Of a stretch of DNA of 64,000 nucleotides, positions 8,473 to 17,040 are shown in pieces. Within the stretch, counting starts at the first letter, position 1. Every line of letters starts with the position of its first letter. The notes under the pieces were generated by a model, which worked only from the letters and a program-made list of their open reading frames with translations, was not told where the DNA came from and did no database searches. The translations under genes and the position numbers were made by a program. The stretch covers positions 22,481-86,480 of the forward strand of contig CAWFHN010000018.1 of the NCBI GenBank assembly GCA_963815665.1, written 5' to 3'. This DNA is from DASUPK01 sp963815665. Lineage in GTDB: Bacteria; Actinomycetota; Thermoleophilia; Solirubrobacterales; 70-9.

Positions 8473-9513
8473 ATGAGAATCACTGTCTCGATTGCGGCGC
8501 TGGCGTCGCTGATGGCGCTTGCCGTGCTCGGCACGGCCGGCGCGAGTGCCAGCGTCAGCGCCGATGTGCGCGTGGTTGGCTCAAGCGGCCAGCTCGACGA
8601 CATCACCCAGTACAGCGACACGACCACAATGCCCACCAGTCCCCAGGCCGAGTGCTTCGGACCCGGCAGTGGGGGCACCGGTCAGGGCGTCGGCGTCCCG
8701 GGCGCGAACGCGCTCGGCGTCGTCGTGGAGGCCGCCGAGAGCCGGCAGCGCCTGAACCCGCTGCAGCTCACGGACAAGTTCGTGGCCGACGGGTTCGGGC
8801 TGGGCGTTTGCGGCATCGGCGGGCAGGTCGCCGCCGGCTCTGCCTTCTGGTACACGAAGGTGGACCACGTCGGGCTCCAGGTGGGTGGTTCGCAGTTCCC
8901 CATTCACGCCGGGCAGCAGGTGCTCTGGTATCTGGCGCCGAATTTCCCGGCTCCGCCCGAGCTCGTCCTGATCGCGCCGGTGCGCGAGCCGGCCGGGACG
9001 CCGTTCCCCGTTCAGGTGCTGGCCTATGCGGATGATGGGACCGCGACGCCCGCGGCCGGCGCCGTCATCACCGGCGGCGATTCGCCAGTCACGGCTGACG
9101 GTGCCGGAAACGCCGTGGTGAGCGCCGGTGGAGCCGGTTTCCATCGGCTCCAGGCCGGGCTCGGCCCGGACATACCGAGCGCGATGACGCAGGTCTGCAC
9201 GTCTGATGCCTCCACCGCGTGTCCCGCGGCACGAGGGCGGATCATCGTCGGATCCGACGACGCCGACGACATCGCCGGCACGCTCGGGAACGACCGGATC
9301 AAGCCCCGTGCGGGGAAAGATACCGTCCGCGCGCTGGCCGGCAACGACAAGATCGACGTGCGCGGTGGCGGCAGGGATCGCGTTAACTGCGGCGGCGGCA
9401 CCGACAGCGTCAAGGGCGACAAGCGCGACAAGTTCGCCAAGAACTGCGAGCACGTCAGCCGCGGCGCGAAGAAGCACAGGCACGGCAAGCACAAGGGGAA
9501 GAGCAAGAAGTGA
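8473..9513 (+). CDS. Secreted DUF4430-like protein with RTX-like repeats, B12-controlled
   Basis: 346 residues, first gene behind the cobalamin riboswitch. Residues 1-27 are a Sec signal peptide. Around residues 125-165 the segment with FWYTKVDHVGL and HAGQQVLWYL matches the layout of DUF4430 (the transcobalamin C-terminal-like beta domain: W-Y near the middle, then a Gly-rich turn and a W-Y strand). A beta-sandwich-like part follows (about 165-240). Residues 255-325 carry Asp/Gly-rich repeats of the RTX/hemolysin calcium-binding type (GNDRI, GNDKI, GRDRV) and a C-terminal Lys/His-rich tail. Inferred role: cell-surface cobalamin capture. Its stop overlaps the next start (GTGA). Confidence 0.75.
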   Translation: MRITVSIAALASLMALAVLGTAGASASVSADVRVVGSSGQLDDITQYSDTTTMPTSPQAECFGPGSGGTGQGVGVPGANALGVVVEAAESRQRLNPLQLTDKFVADGFGLGVCGIGGQVAAGSAFWYTKVDHVGLQVGGSQFPIHAGQQVLWYLAPNFPAPPELVLIAPVREPAGTPFPVQVLAYADDGTATPAAGAVITGGDSPVTADGAGNAVVSAGGAGFHRLQAGLGPDIPSAMTQVCTSDASTACPAARGRIIVGSDDADDIAGTLGNDRIKPRAGKDTVRALAGNDKIDVRGGGRDRVNCGGGTDSVKGDKRDKFAKNCEHVSRGAKKHRHGKHKGKSKK

Positions 9514-10412
9514 TCCCCGCCCGCGTCCTGACGACCGCCTTGGCGCTCTGCGCCACGGCGGTCGTCGGCTGCGGGCTCGGGCCCGGCAAGGACCAGGGCG
9601 ATGTCGATCTGACCTTGACCCGCGACTACGGGTCCAAGGTCCTGGCGCAGAAGTCGGACTCGATCAACGAGTCGGACACGGTCCTCCGCGTGCTCGACCG
9701 AAACGCCGACATCACCACGCGCTACGGCGGCGGCTTCATCCAGTCGATCGATGGGCTCGCTGGCGCTCAGAGCGGGGGCCGCAGCAGCGATTGGTTCTTC
9801 TATGTGAACGGCATCGAGTCGCCGATCGGCGCAGCCCAGTACGACCTCTCGGGCGGCGACCGGATCTGGTGGGACTACCGCGACTGGACCGCGGCGATGC
9901 GCGTGGCCGCCGTGGTGGGCTCCTGGCCCGAGCCGTTCGCGCACGGCTTCCAGGGCAGGCGCTGGCCGACTTCGATGGATTGCCGAGCCGCCGCACCGGT
10001 TTGCACGGAGGTGTCGCAGCGTCTGGCCGCGGCGGGCATCCGGCCCACCGGTTCCGCGACGGGCGCAATCGAGCTGGACGTCGGGACCTGGGAGCAGATG
10101 CGCGACGAGCGAGACGTCGGGCTGTTGTCCTCGGGACCCGATCGCAGCGGCGTCTTCGCTCGCTTCGTCGGAACTCACAAGCCACTTCTCGAGGTGCTGG
10201 ACCGGCAGGGTCAGCCCGCCGGGAGCATCGGCAAGGGCGGCGGGCTGATTGCCGCGCTGCGAACGGGGGACGGGCCTCCCACCTGGGTGATCACCGGCAC
10301 CGACGCCAAGGGCGTCGCGGCCGCGGCGAACCTCTTCGGTGACGCCCTGCGCAACCACTACGCGGTCGCCACCCAGCCGGGGGCGGGGCCTATCGGGGTG
10401 CCCGTACAGTGA
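9510..10412 (+). CDS. DUF4430 lipoprotein, probable B12-binding partner
   Basis: 300 residues, GTG start overlapping the upstream stop by 4 nt. The N-terminus has a lipoprotein signal with lipobox VVGC, so Cys21 would be lipidated and the protein held on the outer face of the membrane. Residues about 31-130 form a DUF4430 domain (key segments: DWFFYVNG, then a Gly-Gly-Asp turn and IWWDYRDW). The rest (about 135-300) is an alpha/beta domain I do not recognise; its two cysteines (SMDCRAAAPVC) may pair. Known: DUF4430 is the C-terminal domain type of transcobalamin and intrinsic factor. Inferred: surface-tethered half of a cobalamin clamp that feeds the ECF transporter encoded next. Confidence 0.8.
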   Translation: MIPARVLTTALALCATAVVGCGLGPGKDQGDVDLTLTRDYGSKVLAQKSDSINESDTVLRVLDRNADITTRYGGGFIQSIDGLAGAQSGGRSSDWFFYVNGIESPIGAAQYDLSGGDRIWWDYRDWTAAMRVAAVVGSWPEPFAHGFQGRRWPTSMDCRAAAPVCTEVSQRLAAAGIRPTGSATGAIELDVGTWEQMRDERDVGLLSSGPDRSGVFARFVGTHKPLLEVLDRQGQPAGSIGKGGGLIAALRTGDGPPTWVITGTDAKGVAAAANLFGDALRNHYAVATQPGAGPIGVPVQ

Positions 10413-11290
10413 GGTCAGCTCTTGCCTATACACCTGGGCGCAGCCCGCTGCATCGGGCGTCGGTGGGCGCCGCGGTCCTCTACTTCGGCTCCCTGGCCGC
10501 GATCGCGTTCGTCTATCCGAATCCGCTCGTGCTGCTCGCGGCCGGCGTGGCGGCCGCGCTGGCGGGATTTGCTGCAGGGGCGCGCCGAGCTGTTCTCGCG
10601 TCTCTGCGCCTCGGCCTCACCCTCTTCATCGTCATGGCGGCGATCAACATCCTGGTCAACCATCGCGGTGACACCGTGCTGGTGCGCGGTTGGGACATGC
10701 CCGTGCTCGGCAACACCGACGTCACCCTCGAGGCCCTGGTGGAGGGAGCGGTCCTGGGACTCCGGGTCATGGTCGCGGTGCTGGTCTTCGGCGTCTATTC
10801 GGCCTGCGTCGACCCTGATCGGGTGCTCCGCGCCCTCCGGCCCGTAGCCCGCCGCTCCGCGATGAGCGCCGGGCTCGTCACCCGCATGGTCCCGCTCGCC
10901 GTCGCCGACAGTGCGCGGCTGCGGGAGGCGGCGGCGCTGCGCGGCCCTGCCGCCACGCCCGTGGGAAGGGGAGCCCTCGCGCGCCGGGTCGTCGAGAGCT
11001 CGCTCGACCGCGCCGTGGACGTCGCGGCGACCCTCGAGCTGCGGGGCCATTCACTGCCGGGGCGCACCCGGCCGCGCCGCGACCCATCGCGCGACTCCGT
11101 GCCGGTCGCCGTGGCCGGGGCCACGGTCCTGGTCGTCTCCGCGGCTGCGGCGCTGGCCGGGATCGGCGAGTTCGAGGCATTTCCCGGCGTCAAGGTCGAT
11201 GCGGGGCCCGCGACGCTCGCCCTCAGCGCGCTCGTGATCGCGCTCGCTGCCGTTCCCTTCGCGGTCAGGAGGTGGCGCGAACGTGTCTGA
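10409..11290 (+). CDS. ecfT: ECF transporter transmembrane subunit EcfT (CbiQ family)
   Basis: 293 residues, GTG start in a GTGA overlap. Several transmembrane helices (about residues 20-75, 108-130 and the C-terminal 225-285) flank the cytoplasmic coupling helices. These carry the two family signature xRG motifs, ALRG (about 176-179) and ELRG (about 210-213), that dock onto the two ATPase subunits. Known: EcfT is the scaffold of energy-coupling-factor vitamin importers. Here it lies between a DUF4430 lipoprotein and the ATPase gene, under a B12 riboswitch, so it is probably dedicated to cobalamin and not shared among several S components. That dedication is inference. Confidence 0.92.
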   Translation: MRSALAYTPGRSPLHRASVGAAVLYFGSLAAIAFVYPNPLVLLAAGVAAALAGFAAGARRAVLASLRLGLTLFIVMAAINILVNHRGDTVLVRGWDMPVLGNTDVTLEALVEGAVLGLRVMVAVLVFGVYSACVDPDRVLRALRPVARRSAMSAGLVTRMVPLAVADSARLREAAALRGPAATPVGRGALARRVVESSLDRAVDVAATLELRGHSLPGRTRPRRDPSRDSVPVAVAGATVLVVSAAAALAGIGEFEAFPGVKVDAGPATLALSALVIALAAVPFAVRRWRERV

Positions 11291-12929
11291 TCCGGTCCTC
11301 CGCTTCGAGGGCGTCACCTATCGCTATCCCGGCGCGGCGGCGCCGGCGATCGCGGACGTCGACCTTGCCGTCGAGCAGGGCGAGTTCGTGGTGCTCGCCG
11401 GCCGCTCGGGCTCGGGCAAGTCGACCCTGCTGCGTGCCGGCTGCGGCCTGGTGCCGCACTTTCATGGAGGCGAGGTTGAGGGCGAGCTCGAGGTCGCCGG
11501 CCTCGACGTTCGCGCGCACGGCCCGGCGGAGCTGGCGGAGTTCGTCGGGCTTGTGGCTCAGGAGCCTGAGTCGCAGGTGGTCAGCACCACGGTGCGGGCG
11601 GAGATCGAGCTGCCGCTCGAGCTGCGCGGCGTCTCGCCGGCGGCGCGCTCACGCGCGGTCGAGGAGGTCTCGCTGGCGCTGGCGATCGAGGGATTGCTCG
11701 GGCGCGCCACCGACAGCCTCTCCGGCGGCGAGCTGCAGCGGGTCGCCCTGGCCGCGGCGCTCGCCACGCGTCCCCGCCTGGTCCTGCTCGACGAGCCGAC
11801 CTCGCAGCTCGATCCCGTGGCGGGTGACGAGTTGATCTCGCTGTTGCGGCGCCTGAATGAGGAGTGGGGGGTCGCCGTCCTGCTCGGCGAGCACCGGCTG
11901 GAGAGATGCCTGGCGGCGGCGGACCGGGTGGTCGCCCTCGCCGAGGGGCGAGTGGCGTTCGACGGCGGGCCGGCCGACTTCCTCAAATGGGCGCTCGAAC
12001 GCGACGAGGCGCTCGCGACGCCGGGCGCGCGCCTGCTCAATCGCGCCGGACTGGGCACGCCGACCAGCGTCAGGGCGGCTCGCCGAGCCCTGGCGGCTCA
12101 GGGCGTGTCGGTCCGGGCGCCGGAGGCGGACGAGACGCCGCCCATGCGCCGAAGCGATCCCGCCGCGCTCGAGGCCAGGGGACTCTGGGCGGAGCTCGGC
12201 GAGGGCGAGGAGCGAACTGAGGCGCTCCGCGGGCTCGAGCTGTCGATCGAACCGGGCGAGCGGATCGCGCTGATGGGGAGCAACGGGGCCGGCAAGAGCA
12301 CCCTGCTGCGGGCGGCGGCAGGGCTGGTCACGCCGCAGCGCGGACGGATTCGGGTGCCGAGGGGCGTCGCCCTGCTGCCACAGCGGCCCGGGGACCTCTT
12401 CGTCCACGAGCGCGTCCGCGAGGAGCTCGAGGGGGAGGCCGCCATGCCGTCCCTTCGCCGCTTCGGGCTCGAGGGGACGCTTGACGCCGATCCGCGCGAC
12501 CTCTCGGGCGGGGAGCGCCAGCGCCTGGCGATCTCGATCGTGATCGCGGGCCGTGAGGCGGATGGCGATGCGCTGCCGGGGATCGTGCTGCTGGATGAGC
12601 CCACCCGGGGCATGGACCGCTATCGGAAGGCGGAGCTGGCCAGGCTCGGCAGCGAGCTGGCCGGGGGCGGGGCGGCGGTGGTGATCGCAACTCACGACGT
12701 CGAGTTCGCGACGACCTTCGCCGACCGGGTCGTCCTGCTCGCCCGCGGCGAGGTCGCCGCCGACGGCTCCGCGAAGGAGCTGCTCACCGGTGGCTGGTAC
12801 TTCTCCAGCGAGGTTGCGCGCATCCTGGATGGGGCGGCAATCGGCGTAGATGACGGGCTCGCGCTCCTTCGCGAATCCCTCGCGCGGATGCGAGATGCCG
12901 CCGCCCCGGCGAGAGGAGGGGCCTCGTGA
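11283..12929 (+). CDS. ECF transporter ATPase, two fused ABC domains (EcfA-EcfA')
   Basis: 548 residues; GTG start 8 nt inside the end of ecfT, preceded by AGGAGG. Two complete nucleotide-binding domains are fused: Walker A GRSGSGKST at residues 40-48, signature LSGGE at 146-150 and Walker B ending in DE at 170-171; then Walker A GSNGAGKST at 332-340, LSGGE at 407-411 and Walker B LLDEP at 436-440. All catalytic motifs appear intact in both halves. Family knowledge: EcfA1 and EcfA2 are usually separate genes and hydrolyse ATP to topple the S component; a tandem fusion also occurs in actinobacteria. The stop overlaps the next GTG. Confidence 0.93.
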   Translation: MSDPVLRFEGVTYRYPGAAAPAIADVDLAVEQGEFVVLAGRSGSGKSTLLRAGCGLVPHFHGGEVEGELEVAGLDVRAHGPAELAEFVGLVAQEPESQVVSTTVRAEIELPLELRGVSPAARSRAVEEVSLALAIEGLLGRATDSLSGGELQRVALAAALATRPRLVLLDEPTSQLDPVAGDELISLLRRLNEEWGVAVLLGEHRLERCLAAADRVVALAEGRVAFDGGPADFLKWALERDEALATPGARLLNRAGLGTPTSVRAARRALAAQGVSVRAPEADETPPMRRSDPAALEARGLWAELGEGEERTEALRGLELSIEPGERIALMGSNGAGKSTLLRAAAGLVTPQRGRIRVPRGVALLPQRPGDLFVHERVREELEGEAAMPSLRRFGLEGTLDADPRDLSGGERQRLAISIVIAGREADGDALPGIVLLDEPTRGMDRYRKAELARLGSELAGGGAAVVIATHDVEFATTFADRVVLLARGEVAADGSAKELLTGGWYFSSEVARILDGAAIGVDDGLALLRESLARMRDAAAPARGGAS

Positions 12930-14776
12930 GCTGGCAGGCTGCCGCGTTCGGGATCCTCGCTCTCGTTCTGCTCGGGGGGTTCGTCTGGTATGAGCGCTCC
13001 CGCCCGCCCTCTCAGATCGTCGCCCTGGTGGCCGCGCTCGCGGCGATCTCGGTGGCGGGGCGTGTCGCCTTCTCGCCGATCCCGAACGTCGTTCCCACGA
13101 CCGACATCACCCTCATCGCCGGCTACACGCTGGGCGGCGCTCCCGGCTTCGCCGTAGGGGCCCTTTCCGCCGTGGTCTCGAACTTCTGGCTCGGACAGGG
13201 CCCCTGGACGCCGTGGCAGATGGCGGGGTGGGGCCTCACGGGCCTGCTGGGCGCGGGCCTGGCCGTCGCCACGGGGCGCCAAATGGGGCGCGTCGGCTTG
13301 GCCGTCGTCTGCGCGTTGGCCGGCTTCGCCTACGGAGCGCTGCTCGATTTCTCGCTGATGGTGTCCTACGGAGGCGAGCAGTCGCTCGGCCGGTTCCTGG
13401 CGATCTCTGCTCGGGGCGTGCCGTTCAACATCGCGCACGCCGCCGGCAACGCGGCTCTCGCGCTCGTCGCGGGTCCCGCCATGGTCCGGATGCTCCAGCG
13501 CTACCGCGCCCGCTTCGCCTTCGCCTGGAGGCCCGGCACCAGCGCCGCGCCGCGGGCTCGAGGAGCCACCGCGGGGGCCGCCGCCCTGATCGTTGCCCTG
13601 CTCGTCGCGACGCCCGCGGCCCTCGACGGCTCGCGAGCGGACGCCTCGGGCGGCGGCTCGGGCGCGGCCGTCTCCTGGCTGCGGGGCGCCGAGAACGGTG
13701 ACGGAGGGTTCGGATTCGCGAAGGGCGAGGAGTCCAGTCCCGCGATGACCGGTTGGGCGGTGCTCGGCCTGGAGGCGGCCGGGGTCAATCCGCTCGATGT
13801 CGACCACGGCGACGCCACTCCCATCTCGTATCTGGCGGGGGCCGTCGGCGACATCAGCACCACCGGCGATATCGAGCGCACCATCCTGCTGCTGCACGGC
13901 GCCGGCCTCGACCCGCGGAGCTTTCAGGGCCACGACCTGGTCAGGCGGCTGCTGGCCCGGCGCGGCGGCGACGGCTCGTGGGGCGGCCAGATCAACCCGA
14001 CCGCGTTCGGCATCCTCGCTCTGCGGGCGGCCGGGGTGACCGGTGGCAATTCCCGCTCCGCCGGCTGGCTGCGCGACAACCGGAACGACGATGGGGGCTG
14101 GGGCTTCGCCGCCAACGCCGCGAGCGACGCGGACAGCACCGGGGCGGTCCTGCAGGCCCTCGCTGCCGCCGGCGGGAACGCGGGGATTCGCTCGGGCGTC
14201 TCCTACCTGCGCGACGTGCAGCGCACGGGCGGAGGGTTCGCCCTGACGGGCGGCCCGGTCAACGCGCAGTCCACGGCCTGGGCCGCGCAGGGCCTGATCG
14301 CGGCGGGCGTCTCACCGTCGTCGGTGCGCAGCGGCGGCACACCACTCGCCTATCTCGCCTCGGCCCAGGTCCCCGACGGGCATTACCGCTACTCGTCCTC
14401 GAGCGACCAGACGCCGGTCTGGGTGACTGGGCAGGCGCTGCTGGCGGTCAACGGCGCCGCCTTCCCGCTCAACCCCGTGCCCCGGACGGCCTCGCGAGTG
14501 GCTCCGGCCGGCGGCGGGGCCGCGGGGGCGGCAGGGAGCGTCCCGGCCGGCGGCGGCGGAAAGGCGGGGTCCTCCGGCAAGGCGCCGGCGAAGTCTCCGA
14601 CCGAGACGAAGCCCGCGGCACCGGGCGATCCCGTTCCGATTGCGCCCGCGTCCTCCAGCCAGAGCGACGGAGACGCAGGTGGCATCCCGGGCTGGGTCGT
14701 CGTGACGGCCGCTGCAGCGCTGATCGCCGCCGCGGTCTGGGGCGGCTGGGTGATGTACCGGCGTCGCCTGCCCTGA
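12926..14776 (+). CDS. ECF S component fused to squalene-cyclase-like toroid, putative cobalamin receptor
   Basis: 616 residues, GTG in a GTGA overlap. Residues 1-200 form a six-helix ECF substrate-specific component with the family segments IPNVVPTTDIT, GFAVGALSAVVSNF and GPWTPWQMAGWG. A further hydrophobic segment (about 214-231) leads out of the membrane. Residues about 245-520 form an alpha/alpha-barrel of the prenyltransferase/squalene-oxidase type with repeated DGGWGFA/DGSWGG-like motifs. A Pro/Ala/Gly linker (about 525-580) and a C-terminal transmembrane anchor (about 588-608, then RRRLP) follow. The toroid would therefore sit outside, tethered at both ends. The alpha/alpha barrel is the N-terminal fold of transcobalamin; with DUF4430 partners next door, I infer a B12-capturing S component. 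Confidence 0.85.
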   Translation: MSWQAAAFGILALVLLGGFVWYERSRPPSQIVALVAALAAISVAGRVAFSPIPNVVPTTDITLIAGYTLGGAPGFAVGALSAVVSNFWLGQGPWTPWQMAGWGLTGLLGAGLAVATGRQMGRVGLAVVCALAGFAYGALLDFSLMVSYGGEQSLGRFLAISARGVPFNIAHAAGNAALALVAGPAMVRMLQRYRARFAFAWRPGTSAAPRARGATAGAAALIVALLVATPAALDGSRADASGGGSGAAVSWLRGAENGDGGFGFAKGEESSPAMTGWAVLGLEAAGVNPLDVDHGDATPISYLAGAVGDISTTGDIERTILLLHGAGLDPRSFQGHDLVRRLLARRGGDGSWGGQINPTAFGILALRAAGVTGGNSRSAGWLRDNRNDDGGWGFAANAASDADSTGAVLQALAAAGGNAGIRSGVSYLRDVQRTGGGFALTGGPVNAQSTAWAAQGLIAAGVSPSSVRSGGTPLAYLASAQVPDGHYRYSSSSDQTPVWVTGQALLAVNGAAFPLNPVPRTASRVAPAGGGAAGAAGSVPAGGGGKAGSSGKAPAKSPTETKPAAPGDPVPIAPASSSQSDGDAGGIPGWVVVTAAAALIAAAVWGGWVMYRRRLP

Positions 14777-14820
14777 GCGCCGGCGGCGAGCAGGCCGGTC
14801 GCGCAGGGTACGTTTCGGGT

Positions 14821-15330
14821 GTGGAAGTCGAAGAGGCGATTCGGACCCGGCGCACACACAAGGCCTACCGGCCGGAGCCGGTGGACCGCGCCCTGCTCGA
14901 GGAGGTCCTCGATCTGGCGCGATGGGCGCCGAACCACAACCTGACCAATCCGTGGCGCTTTCGCGTGATCGGCCCCGAGGCGCTCGAGCGTCTCAAGGGG
15001 GCCGCCGGCCCGGAGTCCGCCTCCAAGCTCGACCGCGCCCCGACGCTGATCGTCTGCTCGTGTGCCCTGACCGGCGATCCGATCCAGGACGAGGAGGATC
15101 TGCACGCCGCCGCCTGCGCCGCATACATCGTCCTGCTCGCCGCCCACGGCCGGGGACTGGCCGGCTACTGGCGGACCCCGGAGGTCCTCCGGACCCCGGA
15201 AGGACGGGCGGCGGTCGGCATGCCCGAGGAGGAGCGCTTCGTCGGGCTTCTCCATCTCGGCAAGCCGGTACAGGAGCAGCGGGCGCCGGAGCGGCTGCCC
15301 GCCAACCAGGTGGTCGACTTCCTGGAATGA
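14821..15330 (+). CDS. Nitroreductase family protein
   Basis: 169 residues from GTG 14821. The N-terminus EAIRTRRTHKAYRPEPV is the typical nitroreductase opening (FMN-phosphate-binding arginines), followed by LLEEVLDLARWAPNHNLTNPWRF, the conserved A-P-(S/N) segment that contacts the flavin. The C-terminal part has the alanine-rich dimer helix and the VGLLHLGKP strand. The protein is short for the family (often 180-220) but appears complete. Known: FMN-dependent NAD(P)H oxidoreductases acting on nitro compounds, quinones or flavins; the substrate cannot be told. It follows the B12 operon by 44 nt and precedes glpD by 4 nt, so it could share transcripts with either. Confidence 0.85.
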   Translation: MEVEEAIRTRRTHKAYRPEPVDRALLEEVLDLARWAPNHNLTNPWRFRVIGPEALERLKGAAGPESASKLDRAPTLIVCSCALTGDPIQDEEDLHAAACAAYIVLLAAHGRGLAGYWRTPEVLRTPEGRAAVGMPEEERFVGLLHLGKPVQEQRAPERLPANQVVDFLE

Positions 15331-15334
15331 CCGA

Positions 15335-17011
15335 ATGATCTCCCGCGACCGAGCGCTGGCGGCGATGCAGGAGGACCGCTTCGACGTGGTCGTCGTCGGG
15401 GGCGGGATCACCGGCGCGGGCGTGGCTCTCGACGCCGCCTCGCGCGGCTACTCCGTCGCCCTCGTCGAGCGTGGCGACTTCGGCCAGGGCACTTCGAGCC
15501 GCTCCTCGAAGATGGTGCACGGCGGGCTGCGCTATCTGCAGAACTTCGACCTCGGCCTGGTGCGCGAGGCGCTGCTGGAGCGCCAGCTGCTCGTCCGCCT
15601 CGCCCCGCATCTGGTCTATCCGACGCCGTTCCTGGTTCCGGCGCTGGCCGGGGAGCGGAAGAACCGTGCGATCGGGATCGGCCTCAACATGTACGACGTG
15701 ATGGCGACCTCGCGCATCGGGCGAGGGCGCAGCCAGCGCAACGAGCACCGCGAGGAGGCCGAGTACTGGTCGCCGGACCGCCACCGCACGATCTCGGGCG
15801 AGGAGGCGGCGGAGCTGATTCCGGCACTGGAGCCGATGGACCCGAGCTCGGCCTACCTGTTCTACGACTGCCAGACCGACGACGTGCGCCTCGTCCTCAC
15901 GGTGCTGGGGGAGGCCGAGCGCTTCGGCGCGGTCATCGTCAACGGGGCGGAGGTGACCGAGGTCCTCGAGGAAGACGGGCGGGCCGCGGGCGTCGCCCTC
16001 ACAGAGGCCGAGTCCGGGGAGCGGATGGAGGTCAACGCCGACAACGTCGTCAACGCCACCGGAGTCTGGGCCGACCGGATTCGGCCGGAGGAGCTGCTCG
16101 CGGAGGAGGAGATCCCGAACATCCGGCCGAGCCGCGGCTCCCACGTGACCCTCTCGACCGATGACCTGGATATCGGCACCGCCGCCTGCATCGTCCCGGC
16201 CGGCGCCGATCGAACGATCTTCGCCCTGCCCTGGTACGGGCGGGTGCTGGTCGGGACCACCGACAACGACTACGAGGGGGACATCGACCACGTGCCTCCC
16301 GGCGCGGACGACGTCGACTACCTCCTGGATGCGCTCAACGCCTACTTCGGCACCGACATGGACTCGGGCGACCTGACCGGCGGCTACGCGGGGGTGCGCC
16401 CCCTGATCTCGAGCGGCGACCCGAAGAAGTCTGTGGACATCTCGCGCCGCGCGGAGCTCTACGAGACCTCGTCGGGGATGCTGACGATCACCGGCGGCAA
16501 GCTGACCACCTTCCGGCGGATGGCCGCCCAGGTGGTCGATCGCATCGTCGAGCGCGACGGGCGCGAGGCGGAATGCCGGACCGACGACATCCCGCTCGGG
16601 ATGCCGGCCCGCCCCGAGGACCTGGAGACGGGCCTCGAGCTCCCCGACGGCGTGGCCGATCAACTGGCCTTCCGCTACGGGCACGCCGCCCGCGACGTCC
16701 TCGACCTGTGCGATCAGCGCCCGGAGCTTGCCGAGCCGATCGTCCCCGGGCACCCGGACCTGATGGCCGAGGTGGTGATCGCCGCCAGGCGCGAGCAGGC
16801 GCGATCGGTTGCGGACGTCCTGCTCCGGCGGACCCGCCTGGGGCTGGTGGCGGCGCTCGAGCTTCGCGACGGCGAGCGGGTCGAGGCGGTCGCCGCCGCT
16901 CTCGGGAGGGAGCTGGATTGGAGCGCTTCTCGCGTCGGCGCCGAGGCGGAGGCGTGGAAGGGCGTCGCCGAGGCGGAGGGTCTCGACCCGGGCAGGGCGT
17001 TCGCCCGGTAG
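15335..17011 (+). CDS. glpD: Glycerol-3-phosphate dehydrogenase, FAD-dependent
   Basis: 558 residues. The N-terminal FAD-binding Rossmann motif VVVVGGGITGAGVALDAASR (about residues 14-33) and the GlpD signature around SSKMVHGGLRYL are intact. The middle contains the family segments PSRGSHV and the GGKLTTFRRMA stretch, and a C-terminal DAO_C-type helical domain is present. The length matches GlpD. It oxidises sn-glycerol 3-phosphate to dihydroxyacetone phosphate at the membrane and passes electrons to quinone. No glpK or glpF is adjacent. The ATG lies 4 nt after the nitroreductase stop. A short hairpin follows the gene just before the Rho-like gene. Confidence 0.95.
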   Translation: MISRDRALAAMQEDRFDVVVVGGGITGAGVALDAASRGYSVALVERGDFGQGTSSRSSKMVHGGLRYLQNFDLGLVREALLERQLLVRLAPHLVYPTPFLVPALAGERKNRAIGIGLNMYDVMATSRIGRGRSQRNEHREEAEYWSPDRHRTISGEEAAELIPALEPMDPSSAYLFYDCQTDDVRLVLTVLGEAERFGAVIVNGAEVTEVLEEDGRAAGVALTEAESGERMEVNADNVVNATGVWADRIRPEELLAEEEIPNIRPSRGSHVTLSTDDLDIGTAACIVPAGADRTIFALPWYGRVLVGTTDNDYEGDIDHVPPGADDVDYLLDALNAYFGTDMDSGDLTGGYAGVRPLISSGDPKKSVDISRRAELYETSSGMLTITGGKLTTFRRMAAQVVDRIVERDGREAECRTDDIPLGMPARPEDLETGLELPDGVADQLAFRYGHAARDVLDLCDQRPELAEPIVPGHPDLMAEVVIAARREQARSVADVLLRRTRLGLVAALELRDGERVEAVAAALGRELDWSASRVGAEAEAWKGVAEAEGLDPGRAFAR

Positions 17012-17019
17012 TGGGCGAT

Positions 17020-17034
17020 CCCCGCATCGCGGGG
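17020..17034 (+). repeat. Small hairpin before the rho-like start
   Basis: CCCCGC (17020-17025) pairs with GCGGGG (17029-17034) across a 3-nt ATC loop. It lies 6 nt before the ATG at 17041 and includes the only Shine-Dalgarno-like GGGG, so it could lower translation of the Rho-like gene or end the glpD message weakly. No T tract. Confidence 0.4.
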
Positions 17035-17040
17035 TCTAGG

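Noticed and set aside
9240..9460. Asp/Gly repeats at the end of 8473-9513 as a toxin (RTX) domain
   Set aside because: There is no activator acylase, type I secretion gene or toxin domain nearby; such repeats are common surface calcium-type motifs.
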